Source: Spirochaetaceae bacterium (GTDB lineage: Bacteria > Spirochaetota > Spirochaetia > Treponematales > Breznakiellaceae). From it: a DNA stretch of 26,625 nucleotides. Location: positions 1 to 26,625 of the forward strand of contig JAIRPU010000104.1 in the NCBI GenBank assembly GCA_031256815.1, in the 5' to 3' direction. The notes under the pieces are model-generated. The model had not been told where the DNA came from. It ran no database searches and saw only the letters and a program-made list of their open reading frames with translations. A program made the translations under genes and the position numbers. Shown in pieces: positions 8,207 through 16,595 of this stretch (positions are counted from its first letter, which is position 1; each line of letters begins with the position of its first letter).

Positions 8207-9473
8207 TTGTGTTATAACCGGAAGCGGGCCGGCCGGACTTGGAACCGCTTTTGCGCTGCTCGAAAAAAAACCAAAAAGTAAAATACTTATTCTTGAATCC
8301 GGAGAGGTTTCTTCCGGCGGGCTTCGCAATGACTGTAAAATGAACTGGACTTTTCCAATAGGCTTTCCGCTTGATTACTGGAACGAAAAAAACGCTGTGC
8401 CTTATCTTCAAAGGCTGGAACATTTTTTAAACCCTTTAATTCTGGAAAAAGATAATGTTGAAGTTTATGCAAGGCGCGCCGGCAGAATCGGCGTAACCCT
8501 TTTGCGTGTGCGGCAGGCGCACCTTGGAACAGACGGTGGAATTTTGCTTATAAAACGGCTTACAAAAGAGCTTGAAGAGCGTGGAGTGGAAATAGCGCTT
8601 GCAGAATCGCTTGTTAATGTTGACGCCGACTCTCACACAGCTCAAACTTCAAAACGTGAAGTAAAATATAAAGCTCTTGTTGTGGCGCCGGGCAGGCGCG
8701 GTTTTGATTTTTTAAGAAATTTAATGAAGTCTCTTAAAATTGAATTTTCCGACAACAGCATTGATGTTGGCATTCGTGTAGAAACTACTGCGGAGCGTTA
8801 TTCAATAGTTCGTGATTATTATGACCCAAAATTCCTGTTTCCGGAAAGCACAAGAACTTTTTGTACGAATTCAGGCAATGCTCATGTTGTTCAGGAAAAA
8901 TATCTTTCTAAAAGTGGAACAACTTATTACAGCGTAAACGGTCATGCGTTTTCACAAAACCGGACGCCAAACGGACTTGTAAACTTTGCCATTTTACGCT
9001 CTGTTTCGTTTACAGAGCCTATAGCGTCTGGTCAGGATTACGCCGAATATCTGGCCTCTCTTGCCATGCTTTCCGGCGGCGGCAAGCCATTGATGCAGCG
9101 TATAGGCGATTTCCGCCTGGGGCGCAGAACAACACGAAACGCGCTTAACGATGACCTTTACGACTTTAAGCCTACATTAAACGATGCCACACCCGGAGAT
9201 ATTTCTTTGGCTATTCCGGCAAAATTTTTAAATTCAATTTGGAAGTCCTTAAAAAAATTGGATACCATAGTTCCCGGCGTGCTGCACCCCGCAACAATAA
9301 TGTATTATCCGGAAATAAAACTTTATGCCAACAAACCTGTTTTTATAAATGAATTTTTTATGGCTGCCTGCGATGTTTATCTTATCGGGGATGGCGCCGG
9401 CACAAGCCGCGGAATTACCGGAGCATGGGCGTCCGGAATGCGCGCGGCAGAGGGCATAATTTCCCGCGAATAA
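8196..9473 (+). CDS. FAD-dependent dehydrogenase-like protein (COG2509 type)
   Basis: The 425-residue product starts with a Rossmann FAD site, GSGPAG at 9-14, followed by an acidic residue at the end of the second strand (ILILESGE). Its C terminus carries IGDGAGTSRGITGAWASGM, the second FAD-contacting motif of the COG2509 'NAD(FAD)-utilizing dehydrogenase' group. The function of that group is not established. I chose ATG 8196 because the Rossmann strand begins only 4 residues later; the earlier in-frame TTG at 8166 would add ten residues out of trpD. The 11-base overlap with trpD suggests coupled translation, but nothing in the sequence links the protein to tryptophan synthesis. Confidence 0.8.
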   Translation: MTYDCVITGSGPAGLGTAFALLEKKPKSKILILESGEVSSGGLRNDCKMNWTFPIGFPLDYWNEKNAVPYLQRLEHFLNPLILEKDNVEVYARRAGRIGVTLLRVRQAHLGTDGGILLIKRLTKELEERGVEIALAESLVNVDADSHTAQTSKREVKYKALVVAPGRRGFDFLRNLMKSLKIEFSDNSIDVGIRVETTAERYSIVRDYYDPKFLFPESTRTFCTNSGNAHVVQEKYLSKSGTTYYSVNGHAFSQNRTPNGLVNFAILRSVSFTEPIASGQDYAEYLASLAMLSGGGKPLMQRIGDFRLGRRTTRNALNDDLYDFKPTLNDATPGDISLAIPAKFLNSIWKSLKKLDTIVPGVLHPATIMYYPEIKLYANKPVFINEFFMAACDVYLIGDGAGTSRGITGAWASGMRAAEGIISRE

Positions 9474-9528
9474 TAATAAAAAAACATCCGTCATGAAGCG
9501 TGGCGCATAAGCACTCCTTTTTATTATT
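9472..9528. repeat. AT-only inverted repeat in the 9474-9579 gap
   Basis: AATAATAAAAA at 9472-9482 is the exact reverse complement of TTTTTATTATT at 9518-9528, with 35 bases between. It begins at the stop of the FAD gene and might end transcription weakly. The stem contains only A-T pairs, so the call is tentative. Confidence 0.3.
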
Positions 9529-9579
9529 GACGTCTTTTGTACAGACAGAAGGCGAACATTATAACTGGAGGTTATTTTT

Positions 9580-10620
9580 ATGCGCAGATTTTCTATTGCG
9601 CTTGCGGCGGCCTTTTCGTTTGTAAGCTTATCTTGTGGAACAAAAACTGTATCTACAGATAACGTGATTGTTGCTGATACAGCATCAAATTCAGAAAAAA
9701 GCGCCGCAGGTTTTCCGGTACAACTGGCAGCTAAAGACTTGGAAACAGAACTCGCCGCTATTGCGGAAGCAGAGCGTTCCCGCAGCTATCAGACCGGATT
9801 GGGTATTAACGAATCGGGCATTAGAGAGAGTGCCGGGGATTATGCCGGCGCGGTTATAGCCGCTTATAAAGACCTTTGCTGGACATATTCATATTCATCA
9901 AACGGCAAAGAAAGCGCCGCTTCTATAAAGAATGGCCTTGAAAAAATAAAAGCGCTTTACCGCGATGAAAAAACAAGCGGAATTCCGGACAAAGACAGAG
10001 AGGCGGCCATTGCTGCCGCAGACGCGACTATCGACTTTATTGAAGAGCGTTTTGAGTCTGCTTTAAAAAAGCTCGAAATGCTTTTTGCAAACGATAAAGA
10101 GCCGGATAGTTTTTCCCGCTGGATGCGCCTTGTTTGCGCTATGGAATCGGGTGTGGCAACAAACGCCGAAGTATCGTTTTACAGCGCAATCCGCGCCCGC
10201 TACGAAATTTTACCGGCATATTGGTATTTTGGGGCGCGGCACATAAAATATGGCGCGGCAACAGGGTTTGCGGAGCGCTGCATAAACCTTGCGCCGGAGG
10301 GACCCTATTCGTCAGGCGCGCGCGCTATTTTAGCGGAAGCTTCCGGCCTAAAACAGGAAAACGCAAAATCAATCCGTTCCAAAAACGAAATTGATGAATT
10401 TATCAGCCGCGCAGTGAACAATAACGACCCGTCTTGTTTAAGCGAATTGCTTCCGCTTATTTCGCTTGCGGATAATCCATACACGCTCTATGCAACAGGT
10501 GTGCTGCGTTCTCTGGCCGCGCGCGCGCCCTTTAACGAATGGTTTAATATGCAGGAAAAGCTCGTTTCAAAACAGGACAGCCGTCTTGCAGACCGTATTA
10601 GATACATAACAAGAGGTTAA
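9580..10620 (+). CDS. Putative lipoprotein, helical repeat type, unknown function
   Basis: The 346-residue product begins with a short basic stretch and a hydrophobic segment ending in VSLSC at residue 19. This fits a relaxed spirochaetal lipobox, so the mature protein is probably lipid-anchored at residue C19. The rest is predicted by eye to be largely helical and alanine-rich, with TPR-like spacing in places (for example FIEERFESALKKLEMLF), but no family is recognised. GGAGG at 9567-9571 lies 8 bases before the ATG, giving a firm start. It is the first gene of a four-gene run ending in the TolC-like channel, with only 2 bases between it and the next frame. Its role in that assembly is unknown. 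Confidence 0.75.
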   Translation: MRRFSIALAAAFSFVSLSCGTKTVSTDNVIVADTASNSEKSAAGFPVQLAAKDLETELAAIAEAERSRSYQTGLGINESGIRESAGDYAGAVIAAYKDLCWTYSYSSNGKESAASIKNGLEKIKALYRDEKTSGIPDKDREAAIAAADATIDFIEERFESALKKLEMLFANDKEPDSFSRWMRLVCAMESGVATNAEVSFYSAIRARYEILPAYWYFGARHIKYGAATGFAERCINLAPEGPYSSGARAILAEASGLKQENAKSIRSKNEIDEFISRAVNNNDPSCLSELLPLISLADNPYTLYATGVLRSLAARAPFNEWFNMQEKLVSKQDSRLADRIRYITRG

Positions 10621-10622
10621 TT

Positions 10623-11279
10623 ATGAAAAAGCTAATTTTTATTTTTGCTGCGTTTTTTGCGCTTTGCGCTATTTCGTGTTCATCCAAAACGGATGAAGAA
10701 ACAATGCGCTTGTACGTCAGGGCATCGGCATTTTTTAATGAAGGTAAATTTAACGAAGCAAAAATGCTGTTATCCGGCGAAAATTCAACAAAAGCAATAA
10801 ATCATTTTATCCCCGCGCTCGTTTTGCGTGGAAAAACAGAGTATTTTTTAAATGACTACAAAGCGGCGGAGGCGGACTTTCGCGCTGTATTAAAACAAAA
10901 TTCCGCGCATACAGACGCCACGCTTTATCTTGCGCGAATAATGCGCGAAAGGGGTGAAACAGCAGGGGCGCTTTCGCTTATCGAGGCGCTGCTTGCAAGC
11001 GACCCAAATGATGTGCGTGTGCTTCGTTTTGCATACGAGCTTTTAAGAAACAGCGAAGAAGGAGAGGCCGCTTCAATTGCATATCTTGACCGCGCGGTAC
11101 AGGCAGGAACGGAGTCTGCCTATGTGCTTTTGGAAAGGGCGCGCCGGCACTGGACGGCAGGCCGCACCGAAGAGGCAATTTCGGATTTATCCGGCGCGCG
11201 TGCGCTTGCAGGTGAAGGCACAGCGCTTAAGCGCGTTATAGATAATTTGGAAAAAAATATTTTGGAAGGGATAAAATAA
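10623..11279 (+). CDS. TPR-containing putative lipoprotein
   Basis: This is a 218-residue protein with the signal MKKLIFIFAAFFALCAISC and a probable lipidated cysteine at residue 19. Residues from about 25 to 200 form consecutive helix pairs with TPR features, such as FFNEGKFNEAKMLL, YFLNDYKAAEADFRAVL and HWTAGRTEEAISDL. TPR lipoproteins usually act as scaffolds in the periplasm; the binding partner here is not known. AGAGG precedes the ATG. The stop TAA shares its last A with the ATG of the next gene (TAATG), which indicates coupled translation in the lipoprotein/TolC operon. Confidence 0.78.
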   Translation: MKKLIFIFAAFFALCAISCSSKTDEETMRLYVRASAFFNEGKFNEAKMLLSGENSTKAINHFIPALVLRGKTEYFLNDYKAAEADFRAVLKQNSAHTDATLYLARIMRERGETAGALSLIEALLASDPNDVRVLRFAYELLRNSEEGEAASIAYLDRAVQAGTESAYVLLERARRHWTAGRTEEAISDLSGARALAGEGTALKRVIDNLEKNILEGIK

Positions 11280-11911
11280 TGAATAAAACAGTGAATAAAA
11301 CAAAAAAATGTTTATTTAAATTAAATTTATGCCTTTGCTTGTTTGTATTTTTTGTATGCGCTGTTTCATGCGCTACATCGGGTTTTACGATAAAAAACAG
11401 CGCGTCATGGTTTCAGGATGGTTCTAAAATTGAACGAAAGTTAAAAGCCGGACGTATTATTGCCGACAAACCTGGCGGCGGACGTTCAATTGAACGCGAA
11501 ATTTCTGAACTGCTGCCATTGTTGTTTCTTGAAAAAGGATATTTGTTTGTTGCGGACGAAGACAATGTGGACTATGTTGTAGAAGTCCGCGCAACCGAGC
11601 GTGATTATTATGTCGGCTGGGAATCGAAAAAATCAGTTTCTTTAGAGGTTGTACTTTGGCCTGCAAATCGTCCGCAAGACGGCACAGGAAGCAGTCTGCG
11701 GATTGAAACTCCAATTGCGTCCGGCAGAACTGTAGCGCAGGGGACGCAAGGGTTTGCTTCTTCAAAAAACACAGAAACAATGCTGAGGAGTTCTGTAAAC
11801 GAACTTTTAAAATCACTTGAAAAAATAAATACATCCGGCGAAGCTGCCGTTTACAAAAACGGCGCTTCCAACACATCACGAATGGCAATGAGACAAATTT
11901 ATGAACAATAA
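11279..11911 (+). CDS. Putative lipoprotein of unknown family
   Basis: The product has 210 residues with an unusually cysteine-rich hydrophobic signal (residues 11-31) ending in AVSC, so C31 is the likely lipidated residue. The mature part has alternating hydrophobic residues suggesting beta strands (YLFVADEDNVDYVVEVRATERDYYV is the region near 70-100) and a helix near the end, NELLKSLEKI. No family was recognised. It overlaps the preceding gene by one base and the following channel gene by 11 bases, so it is probably made together with the TolC-like protein and could be an accessory of it. The signal region has a longer basic N terminus than its neighbours, with several MNKT-like residues before the hydrophobic core. 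Confidence 0.72.
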   Translation: MNKTVNKTKKCLFKLNLCLCLFVFFVCAVSCATSGFTIKNSASWFQDGSKIERKLKAGRIIADKPGGGRSIEREISELLPLLFLEKGYLFVADEDNVDYVVEVRATERDYYVGWESKKSVSLEVVLWPANRPQDGTGSSLRIETPIASGRTVAQGTQGFASSKNTETMLRSSVNELLKSLEKINTSGEAAVYKNGASNTSRMAMRQIYEQ

Positions 11912-13319
11912 AATTTTTAACTCTGTTATTTTTAAAACTGTTTTTTGCGCTGTCTTTTTTTTCTTATGCTTATCTGCGCCAATGTTTGTTAATGCGCAAA
12001 GCACAGGCTTGTCATTTGCGGACGCAGGAAGAATCGCGGTAGAAGCGTCTGAAGACCTGCGTCATCAGGAGGCAATGCTTGCGTTACAGCGTGATGTCTG
12101 GAAATGGGGCCGGCGCGCCTATTTCCCCAAACTCAGTATATCCGCCTACGAAGATGACAGGCTCGACCCTGACGGGCCGGATTCGTTTCAAAAAAACTAT
12201 GCGCTTAGTTTGGAGCAGCTGGTTTTTGATGGCGGCCGGCTTGCCACATCGCGCAAAATCGAAAAAGCAAAATTTGCGACACGCGCCGCAGGGCTGGAAA
12301 GCGCAAAAAGTGATATTTACGAAGAGGCGCTTGGAATTTACCGTTCTATTTTGCTTGGGCGCGAAACGCTTGCAATTAGAAAGCGCGGTTTGGATTCATT
12401 GGAGGCGGAACGGCGCGTGCTTGCCGTCAAACTTGAGCTTGGAATGGCGCTGCCGGCTGAATTTGCCGAATTTGATATATCAATAGCAGATTCTAAAATT
12501 GCAATTCTAATGTCGGAATTGGAACTTGCCGAAACAGAGCAGCAGTTTGCAGAAATGCTTGGCATGGAAACTTTGCCGACACTTATCGAAAAAATAGATA
12601 TAAACCGCAAAGCTATTCATGTTAATACAACAGAAGTTTGCAGCGCGGCGCAGGCGCGAAATCCGGAGCTGCTTTCGGCCCGGCTTGCCATAAAAGAAAA
12701 AGAAGAAGAAACGCGGCTTGCCGCGCGCTCCTGGCTTCCTTCAATAAAAGCAAACGGCAGTTTTATTGTCCGCGGCAGCCGCTATCCGCTTACCCAGCAT
12801 ACATGGCAAGCCGGACTTACTCTTGAATTTGATACTCCATTTTTATCGGGGAGTTCCGGTCTGAATTTTGGTTACGAAGGCCGTAAAACAAAAACAGCGC
12901 GTTTGCAGGGGCAATTAACGCCGCTTTCAAATCCTGCGGGATGGCCTGCCCTGCATGAACCGCAGCTTACGCTTTCGCTGGAACGTTCAAAGTTCGAGCT
13001 TCTTTTTGAAAGAACAGGACGAAACGTTAAAATTGCGATAGAGCGCTGCAGGTTTAGCGAAGAAAAACTTTTGCTTGCAAAAGAAACTTCCCGGCTTGCC
13101 GAAGCGCGCTTTGCATTGGTAAAGGTAAAGTACGATTTGGGGCAGCTTACAGGAATAGAATTGCTTGACGCTCAAACAGAACGTATTCAAAAAGAAATTG
13201 CGCTTGCCGAGGCTGCTGCGCAGCTTCTTGCTGAAGAACGCGCGCTGGAAAAACTTATGGATCTGCGTCCAGGCGAACTTTTAAGTTTTTCCAAAGACAC
13301 ACAAAAAAACCAGAGTTAA
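11901..13319 (+). CDS. TolC-family outer-membrane channel protein
   Basis: The 472-residue protein has a signal peptide with a likely cleavage after VNA (residue 32). The mature part has the two-fold TolC pattern: long helices with heptads (LSFADAGRIAVEAS, then SDIYEEALGIYRSIL), a strand pair carrying YALSLEQLVFDGG, a second helical half (CSAAQARNPELLSARLAIKEKEE), and a final coiled coil containing RFALVKVKYDLGQLTGIELLDAQ. That last segment corresponds to the conserved 'y..G..s..dll.A' part of the family. Such proteins form trimeric channels for type I secretion or efflux. No ABC, RND or adaptor gene is nearby; instead three putative lipoproteins precede it. Its stop is 3 bases from the stop of the opposing operon. 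Confidence 0.9.
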   Translation: MNNKIFNSVIFKTVFCAVFFFLCLSAPMFVNAQSTGLSFADAGRIAVEASEDLRHQEAMLALQRDVWKWGRRAYFPKLSISAYEDDRLDPDGPDSFQKNYALSLEQLVFDGGRLATSRKIEKAKFATRAAGLESAKSDIYEEALGIYRSILLGRETLAIRKRGLDSLEAERRVLAVKLELGMALPAEFAEFDISIADSKIAILMSELELAETEQQFAEMLGMETLPTLIEKIDINRKAIHVNTTEVCSAAQARNPELLSARLAIKEKEEETRLAARSWLPSIKANGSFIVRGSRYPLTQHTWQAGLTLEFDTPFLSGSSGLNFGYEGRKTKTARLQGQLTPLSNPAGWPALHEPQLTLSLERSKFELLFERTGRNVKIAIERCRFSEEKLLLAKETSRLAEARFALVKVKYDLGQLTGIELLDAQTERIQKEIALAEAAAQLLAEERALEKLMDLRPGELLSFSKDTQKNQS

Positions 13320-13322
13320 AAT

Positions 13323-14423
13323 TTATTGCTGATGAATGCTTATTCCTTTAAGAGAAAATTCATTTTGATTTGCAAGAACCTGCCCCAGAACCCTAATGGG
13401 GCGTTCTGTATCAATATCGAATGCAAAATCGCAGTGGACAGAAACGGTACCCAAAAGAACTTTAAAATTTTCGTAGCCAACAAGCAGGGAAAAAGAAGTA
13501 GAATTTTCTTCCTGTTCAATATTTGATGTCCTGCCGCTCCAAATAACATAACAGCCGGAATATAAATAGGCTTCGTTTTTTACATCCTGATAACTAAAAT
13601 TTTCTTTTAGTGTTGCAAAATCCGGCCTGCTTTCATCAATGTATTTAATTAAAACTTTTGCTTTGTTTTTTATTCCTGAAGAACAATTGGAAAACAATAG
13701 TTTATTTATATAGTAACGCGCCAGATTGTCGTTGTACAAATTAAAATTTGAACGCGCCGCTTCGTAGGTTTTTAAAACCTCTGCTTCCGTTAATATAAGC
13801 TCGTATACACCGCCTGTTTCTACAGTATTGGCTTTTTCTTTACTGGAAAGTACAGAATCGTTAAAACCAGGCCGCAGCGGATGGTTTCCATTAATAATTC
13901 CATTTGAAAGAATATTTAATTTTGTTATTGAAAAAAAAACCAAACCGGAAAAAGTTAATGTTATTAACAGTCCAATAAAAAAACGTTTTGCATTAAAAGG
14001 GAGTTTTGGAAACGGCGGATACAATTTTTTTATTTTGCCGGATTCAACCCATTCATGCAATTCTTCGCTGCCGCCATACCTGCGCAAAACCGACAGGGCG
14101 GCAAGCGCCGTTTTGTTTTTTGGTTCAATGTCAATTATTTTAAGATACATATCTACAGCGCGCGCGCTTTCTGCGCGTTTAATATTTAACGCGGCAATTC
14201 CAAGCAGTACATTAACATCGCGGTTTTTTATATCATGCGCGCTTTTAAAATAGGTATAAGCTCTGCCAAAATCGCCTGTTCTAAGACAGCTTAGTGCAAG
14301 AATATAATAAAATCTAAACGAGTCCCTGTAGCGTAGTATTTCACTTTCCATAAGTGAAATTACATCTCCATATTTGCCTTTGCGCGCAAGCCGCAGCGCT
14401 GTATACAAGAGTTTATCTTTCAT
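13323..14423 (-). CDS. Membrane-anchored TPR protein, unknown function
   Basis: The 366-residue product has no signal peptide. Residues 1-125 form TPR-like helix pairs (RFYYILALSCLRTGDFGRAYTYF and following). One strong membrane segment follows at about 148-169, preceded by a proline/lysine-rich linker. The remaining 190 residues should lie on the other side of the membrane and contain a helical part and a strand-rich end (LYSGCYVIWSGRTSN, FSLLVGYENFKVLLG). The likely topology is TPRs in the cytoplasm and the C-terminal domain in the periplasm. It is the last gene of the six-gene minus-strand operon and overlaps the gene before it by 11 bases. No family is recognised. Confidence 0.75.
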   Translation of the reverse strand: MKDKLLYTALRLARKGKYGDVISLMESEILRYRDSFRFYYILALSCLRTGDFGRAYTYFKSAHDIKNRDVNVLLGIAALNIKRAESARAVDMYLKIIDIEPKNKTALAALSVLRRYGGSEELHEWVESGKIKKLYPPFPKLPFNAKRFFIGLLITLTFSGLVFFSITKLNILSNGIINGNHPLRPGFNDSVLSSKEKANTVETGGVYELILTEAEVLKTYEAARSNFNLYNDNLARYYINKLLFSNCSSGIKNKAKVLIKYIDESRPDFATLKENFSYQDVKNEAYLYSGCYVIWSGRTSNIEQEENSTSFSLLVGYENFKVLLGTVSVHCDFAFDIDTERPIRVLGQVLANQNEFSLKGISIHQQ

Positions 14424-15636
14424 AACGCGGCCTAAAATACGGGCTTAACAGTCCTCCATATCGTGATTCCAGACGAATTAATGTCATTTCCATGCCGCGT
14501 AATTCTTCTTCTGAAATAGCTGTGCCAAAATAAATATACTCGTCTACTTTATAAATTAATTCGCGCAGTGTCATTATATCTACCCTTACAGGCCCTATGG
14601 GAAGTAAAATTGAATCAGTTTTGGTTTTTTCTTTTAGCGTTTCTTTTGCCGCTTCTTTAAGTATTTCGTCTTTGATTTTTTCTTCTTTGGCTTTTTCTTC
14701 AGGAGTTTTAACAGCATCTTTTGCCTGTGGTGTTATAAACCTGTCTTCGCCGCGCACGCCGCCTGTTACAACCCGCTCTTCAATAATTCTTTCCCGAATT
14801 ACAGGCTCCGCTTTTTTTACGTCAAAACCATATTTGTCTTCGGCTGCAAGCAGCACTGTCCATTTTCTGGATTCCCATTTTTCAAGCGGGCGTGAATCAA
14901 GGTAGTAACAAACAGCAGAATCCCGAATGGAGAACGGCATTTCATTAAAATTTCGCGTTGGAACATATTCCGGCTTAAAGTTTGCGCTGTAAATTCTCTT
15001 CCAGTTTGCAAAATGAATGGCGCTTGGAGGGTCGGTGCCGTCAACAAAAACGCTGCCCATAAGCCCATATTTACTGTTGCGCGAAAGCCACCATTGGTCG
15101 CGGTCGGTCTGGTCTATCATAAGTTCTGATTCAATAGGACGCAGGTTTGTATGAAAATCGGGTTTTGACGATTCGCCCAAATTTGTGTCTATAACCAGCC
15201 GCATTCCAATATCAATGGTTTTTTCGCCCCAGTTTTCCATTTTCATATCGATTCGGATTCCATTGCTTACGCCGGAACTTGCCGTGCGTATAAATGAAAA
15301 TTCGGCGGTTATTTGCACAGAAGGTGATTCAAAAACAAGCGCCGGCCTAAAGTCCGTGCCGCGCAGATAAACGCGGAAGCGCATTGTTTCGCCCATTCTG
15401 TATTCTGTTTTATTGAGCATAACGCCTATAAAACTTGTTTTTTTATCACGGTCCCAGAACAGCGGTTCAAAAATTTTTTTGTCTACGTCTGTCATATAGT
15501 AAAGAGAGAAACGTCCGGCCGCTTCGTCCAATACAAGTTTTATCCTGCCGTCTTCGTAAGTTGCGGCGTTTAACATTCCGGCTGAGGCAATTAAAATAAA
15601 AATTATAAAAATATTTTTATAACAGGCGCTTACCAT
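14413..15636 (-). CDS. Secreted protein of unknown function
   Basis: The 407-residue protein has a signal peptide with probable cleavage after MLNA (residue 24). Residues 25-270 look beta-rich, with many aromatic residues (GRFSLYYMTD, DQWWLSRNSKYGLMG). A charged, lysine/glutamate-rich helical linker follows at about 290-340 (PEEKAKEEKIKDEILKEAAK), then a helical C-terminal end. This suggests a periplasmic or surface domain connected by an extended arm. It overlaps the previous gene by 7 bases and the next by 11, so it is almost certainly translated with the TPR proteins on either side. I do not recognise the family. The ATG at 15636 has only a weak ribosome site, consistent with coupling. Confidence 0.72.
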   Translation of the reverse strand: MVSACYKNIFIIFILIASAGMLNAATYEDGRIKLVLDEAAGRFSLYYMTDVDKKIFEPLFWDRDKKTSFIGVMLNKTEYRMGETMRFRVYLRGTDFRPALVFESPSVQITAEFSFIRTASSGVSNGIRIDMKMENWGEKTIDIGMRLVIDTNLGESSKPDFHTNLRPIESELMIDQTDRDQWWLSRNSKYGLMGSVFVDGTDPPSAIHFANWKRIYSANFKPEYVPTRNFNEMPFSIRDSAVCYYLDSRPLEKWESRKWTVLLAAEDKYGFDVKKAEPVIRERIIEERVVTGGVRGEDRFITPQAKDAVKTPEEKAKEEKIKDEILKEAAKETLKEKTKTDSILLPIGPVRVDIMTLRELIYKVDEYIYFGTAISEEELRGMEMTLIRLESRYGGLLSPYFRPRYER

Positions 15637-16595
15637 GATTCACGTTTCTCCCATTCAAGAGATTCAAATGCATTTAATGTAGAGGTAAGCCGTTCCATCA
15701 TTTCTAAACTTTTGGTTTTTATTTGCAAAAGCCGCATTAGCGTATTTGAGTCCTGTGTTGTTGTTATGGGAGCTGAATTTTGCCCTTCCGTATTCTGCGG
15801 CACTGTGCCAGGAATTAATGGCGAAGGCCTGAACACAGGTGTTTTTAAGTCTGTTTCCCTTCGTGAATTTTCATTTTGGGACTGCAATAAAAATGGCGCT
15901 ATACTGTTTTTATAGGAAAGCAATGCATCGTTATATGCGCCACCTCCCTGTTCATCGTTTGAATCGCTCAGCCTGATAATTTCCAAAAGGCCTTCTTCAG
16001 TCTTTTTTTGTTTTATCATTGAAAGCCGCAGCTGCGCTGTTTCGTATTTTACGCTTGATTGATATTGAGATACAATTGTTTCATAAATTTTTGCGGCGCG
16101 TTCAAGCTCTTCAAGTTCGTATAAACATTCTCCTATCCAAAAAATTGCGGCTGCTTTTCTGTTATAAGAATCATTTGCAGAGCCTCCGGAATAGATATTG
16201 CCTGTGCTGATATTATCAGAGTAATTTTTAAAAAAAATTATTGCGTCGTTGTAATTGTTTAGATAATACAAAGCGCGTCCTTTTTGATACATGGCGTCAA
16301 AATTCCGCACCGAAGCGCTGTCAATCCGCGTAATTTCGTCAAAGTCGCGCAGAGCTTCGGCGTAACGGCCTGCGGCAATATTACTCATTCCTATCCAGAA
16401 CTGCGCTTCGGCGCGCATCGTTTTATCCGAAGTTTCTGCCTGAAAACGGCGCAGTTCAGCAATGGCATTGTTCCATGAACCCTCTCCATAAAGTTCTATT
16501 CCTGCGGAAAGACGGCTTCTGGACTGCTGCTGGGCATTTAACACAAAAAAAGGCATTGCAAAAACAAACGGCAGAAAAATTTTTTTAAATTTCAT
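15630..16595 (-). CDS. Periplasmic TPR protein
   Basis: The 321-residue product has a signal peptide cleaved probably after VLNA (residue 21), giving a mature protein that starts QQQ. Residues 25-210 hold successive TPR units: AGIELYGEGSWNNAIAELRRF, AQFWIGMSNIAAGRYAEALRDF, YQKGRALYYLNNYNDAIIFF and FWIGECLYELEELERAAKIY. The C-terminal third is low in complexity, ending in a helix. The architecture resembles periplasmic TPR scaffolds of the YbgF/CpoB or BamD-like kind, but without their other marks. GGAG lies about 9 bases before the ATG, and the gene overlaps the Crp-like gene by 11 bases. Confidence 0.8.
   Translation of the reverse strand: MKFKKIFLPFVFAMPFFVLNAQQQSRSRLSAGIELYGEGSWNNAIAELRRFQAETSDKTMRAEAQFWIGMSNIAAGRYAEALRDFDEITRIDSASVRNFDAMYQKGRALYYLNNYNDAIIFFKNYSDNISTGNIYSGGSANDSYNRKAAAIFWIGECLYELEELERAAKIYETIVSQYQSSVKYETAQLRLSMIKQKKTEEGLLEIIRLSDSNDEQGGGAYNDALLSYKNSIAPFLLQSQNENSRRETDLKTPVFRPSPLIPGTVPQNTEGQNSAPITTTQDSNTLMRLLQIKTKSLEMMERLTSTLNAFESLEWEKRESW

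Noticed and set aside
9537..9565. Promoter TTGTAC-N17-TATAAC before the first lipoprotein gene
   Set aside because: Transcription would start near 9572, after the GGAGG at 9567-9571, so the ribosome site would be lost. Another promoter, or read-through, is more likely.
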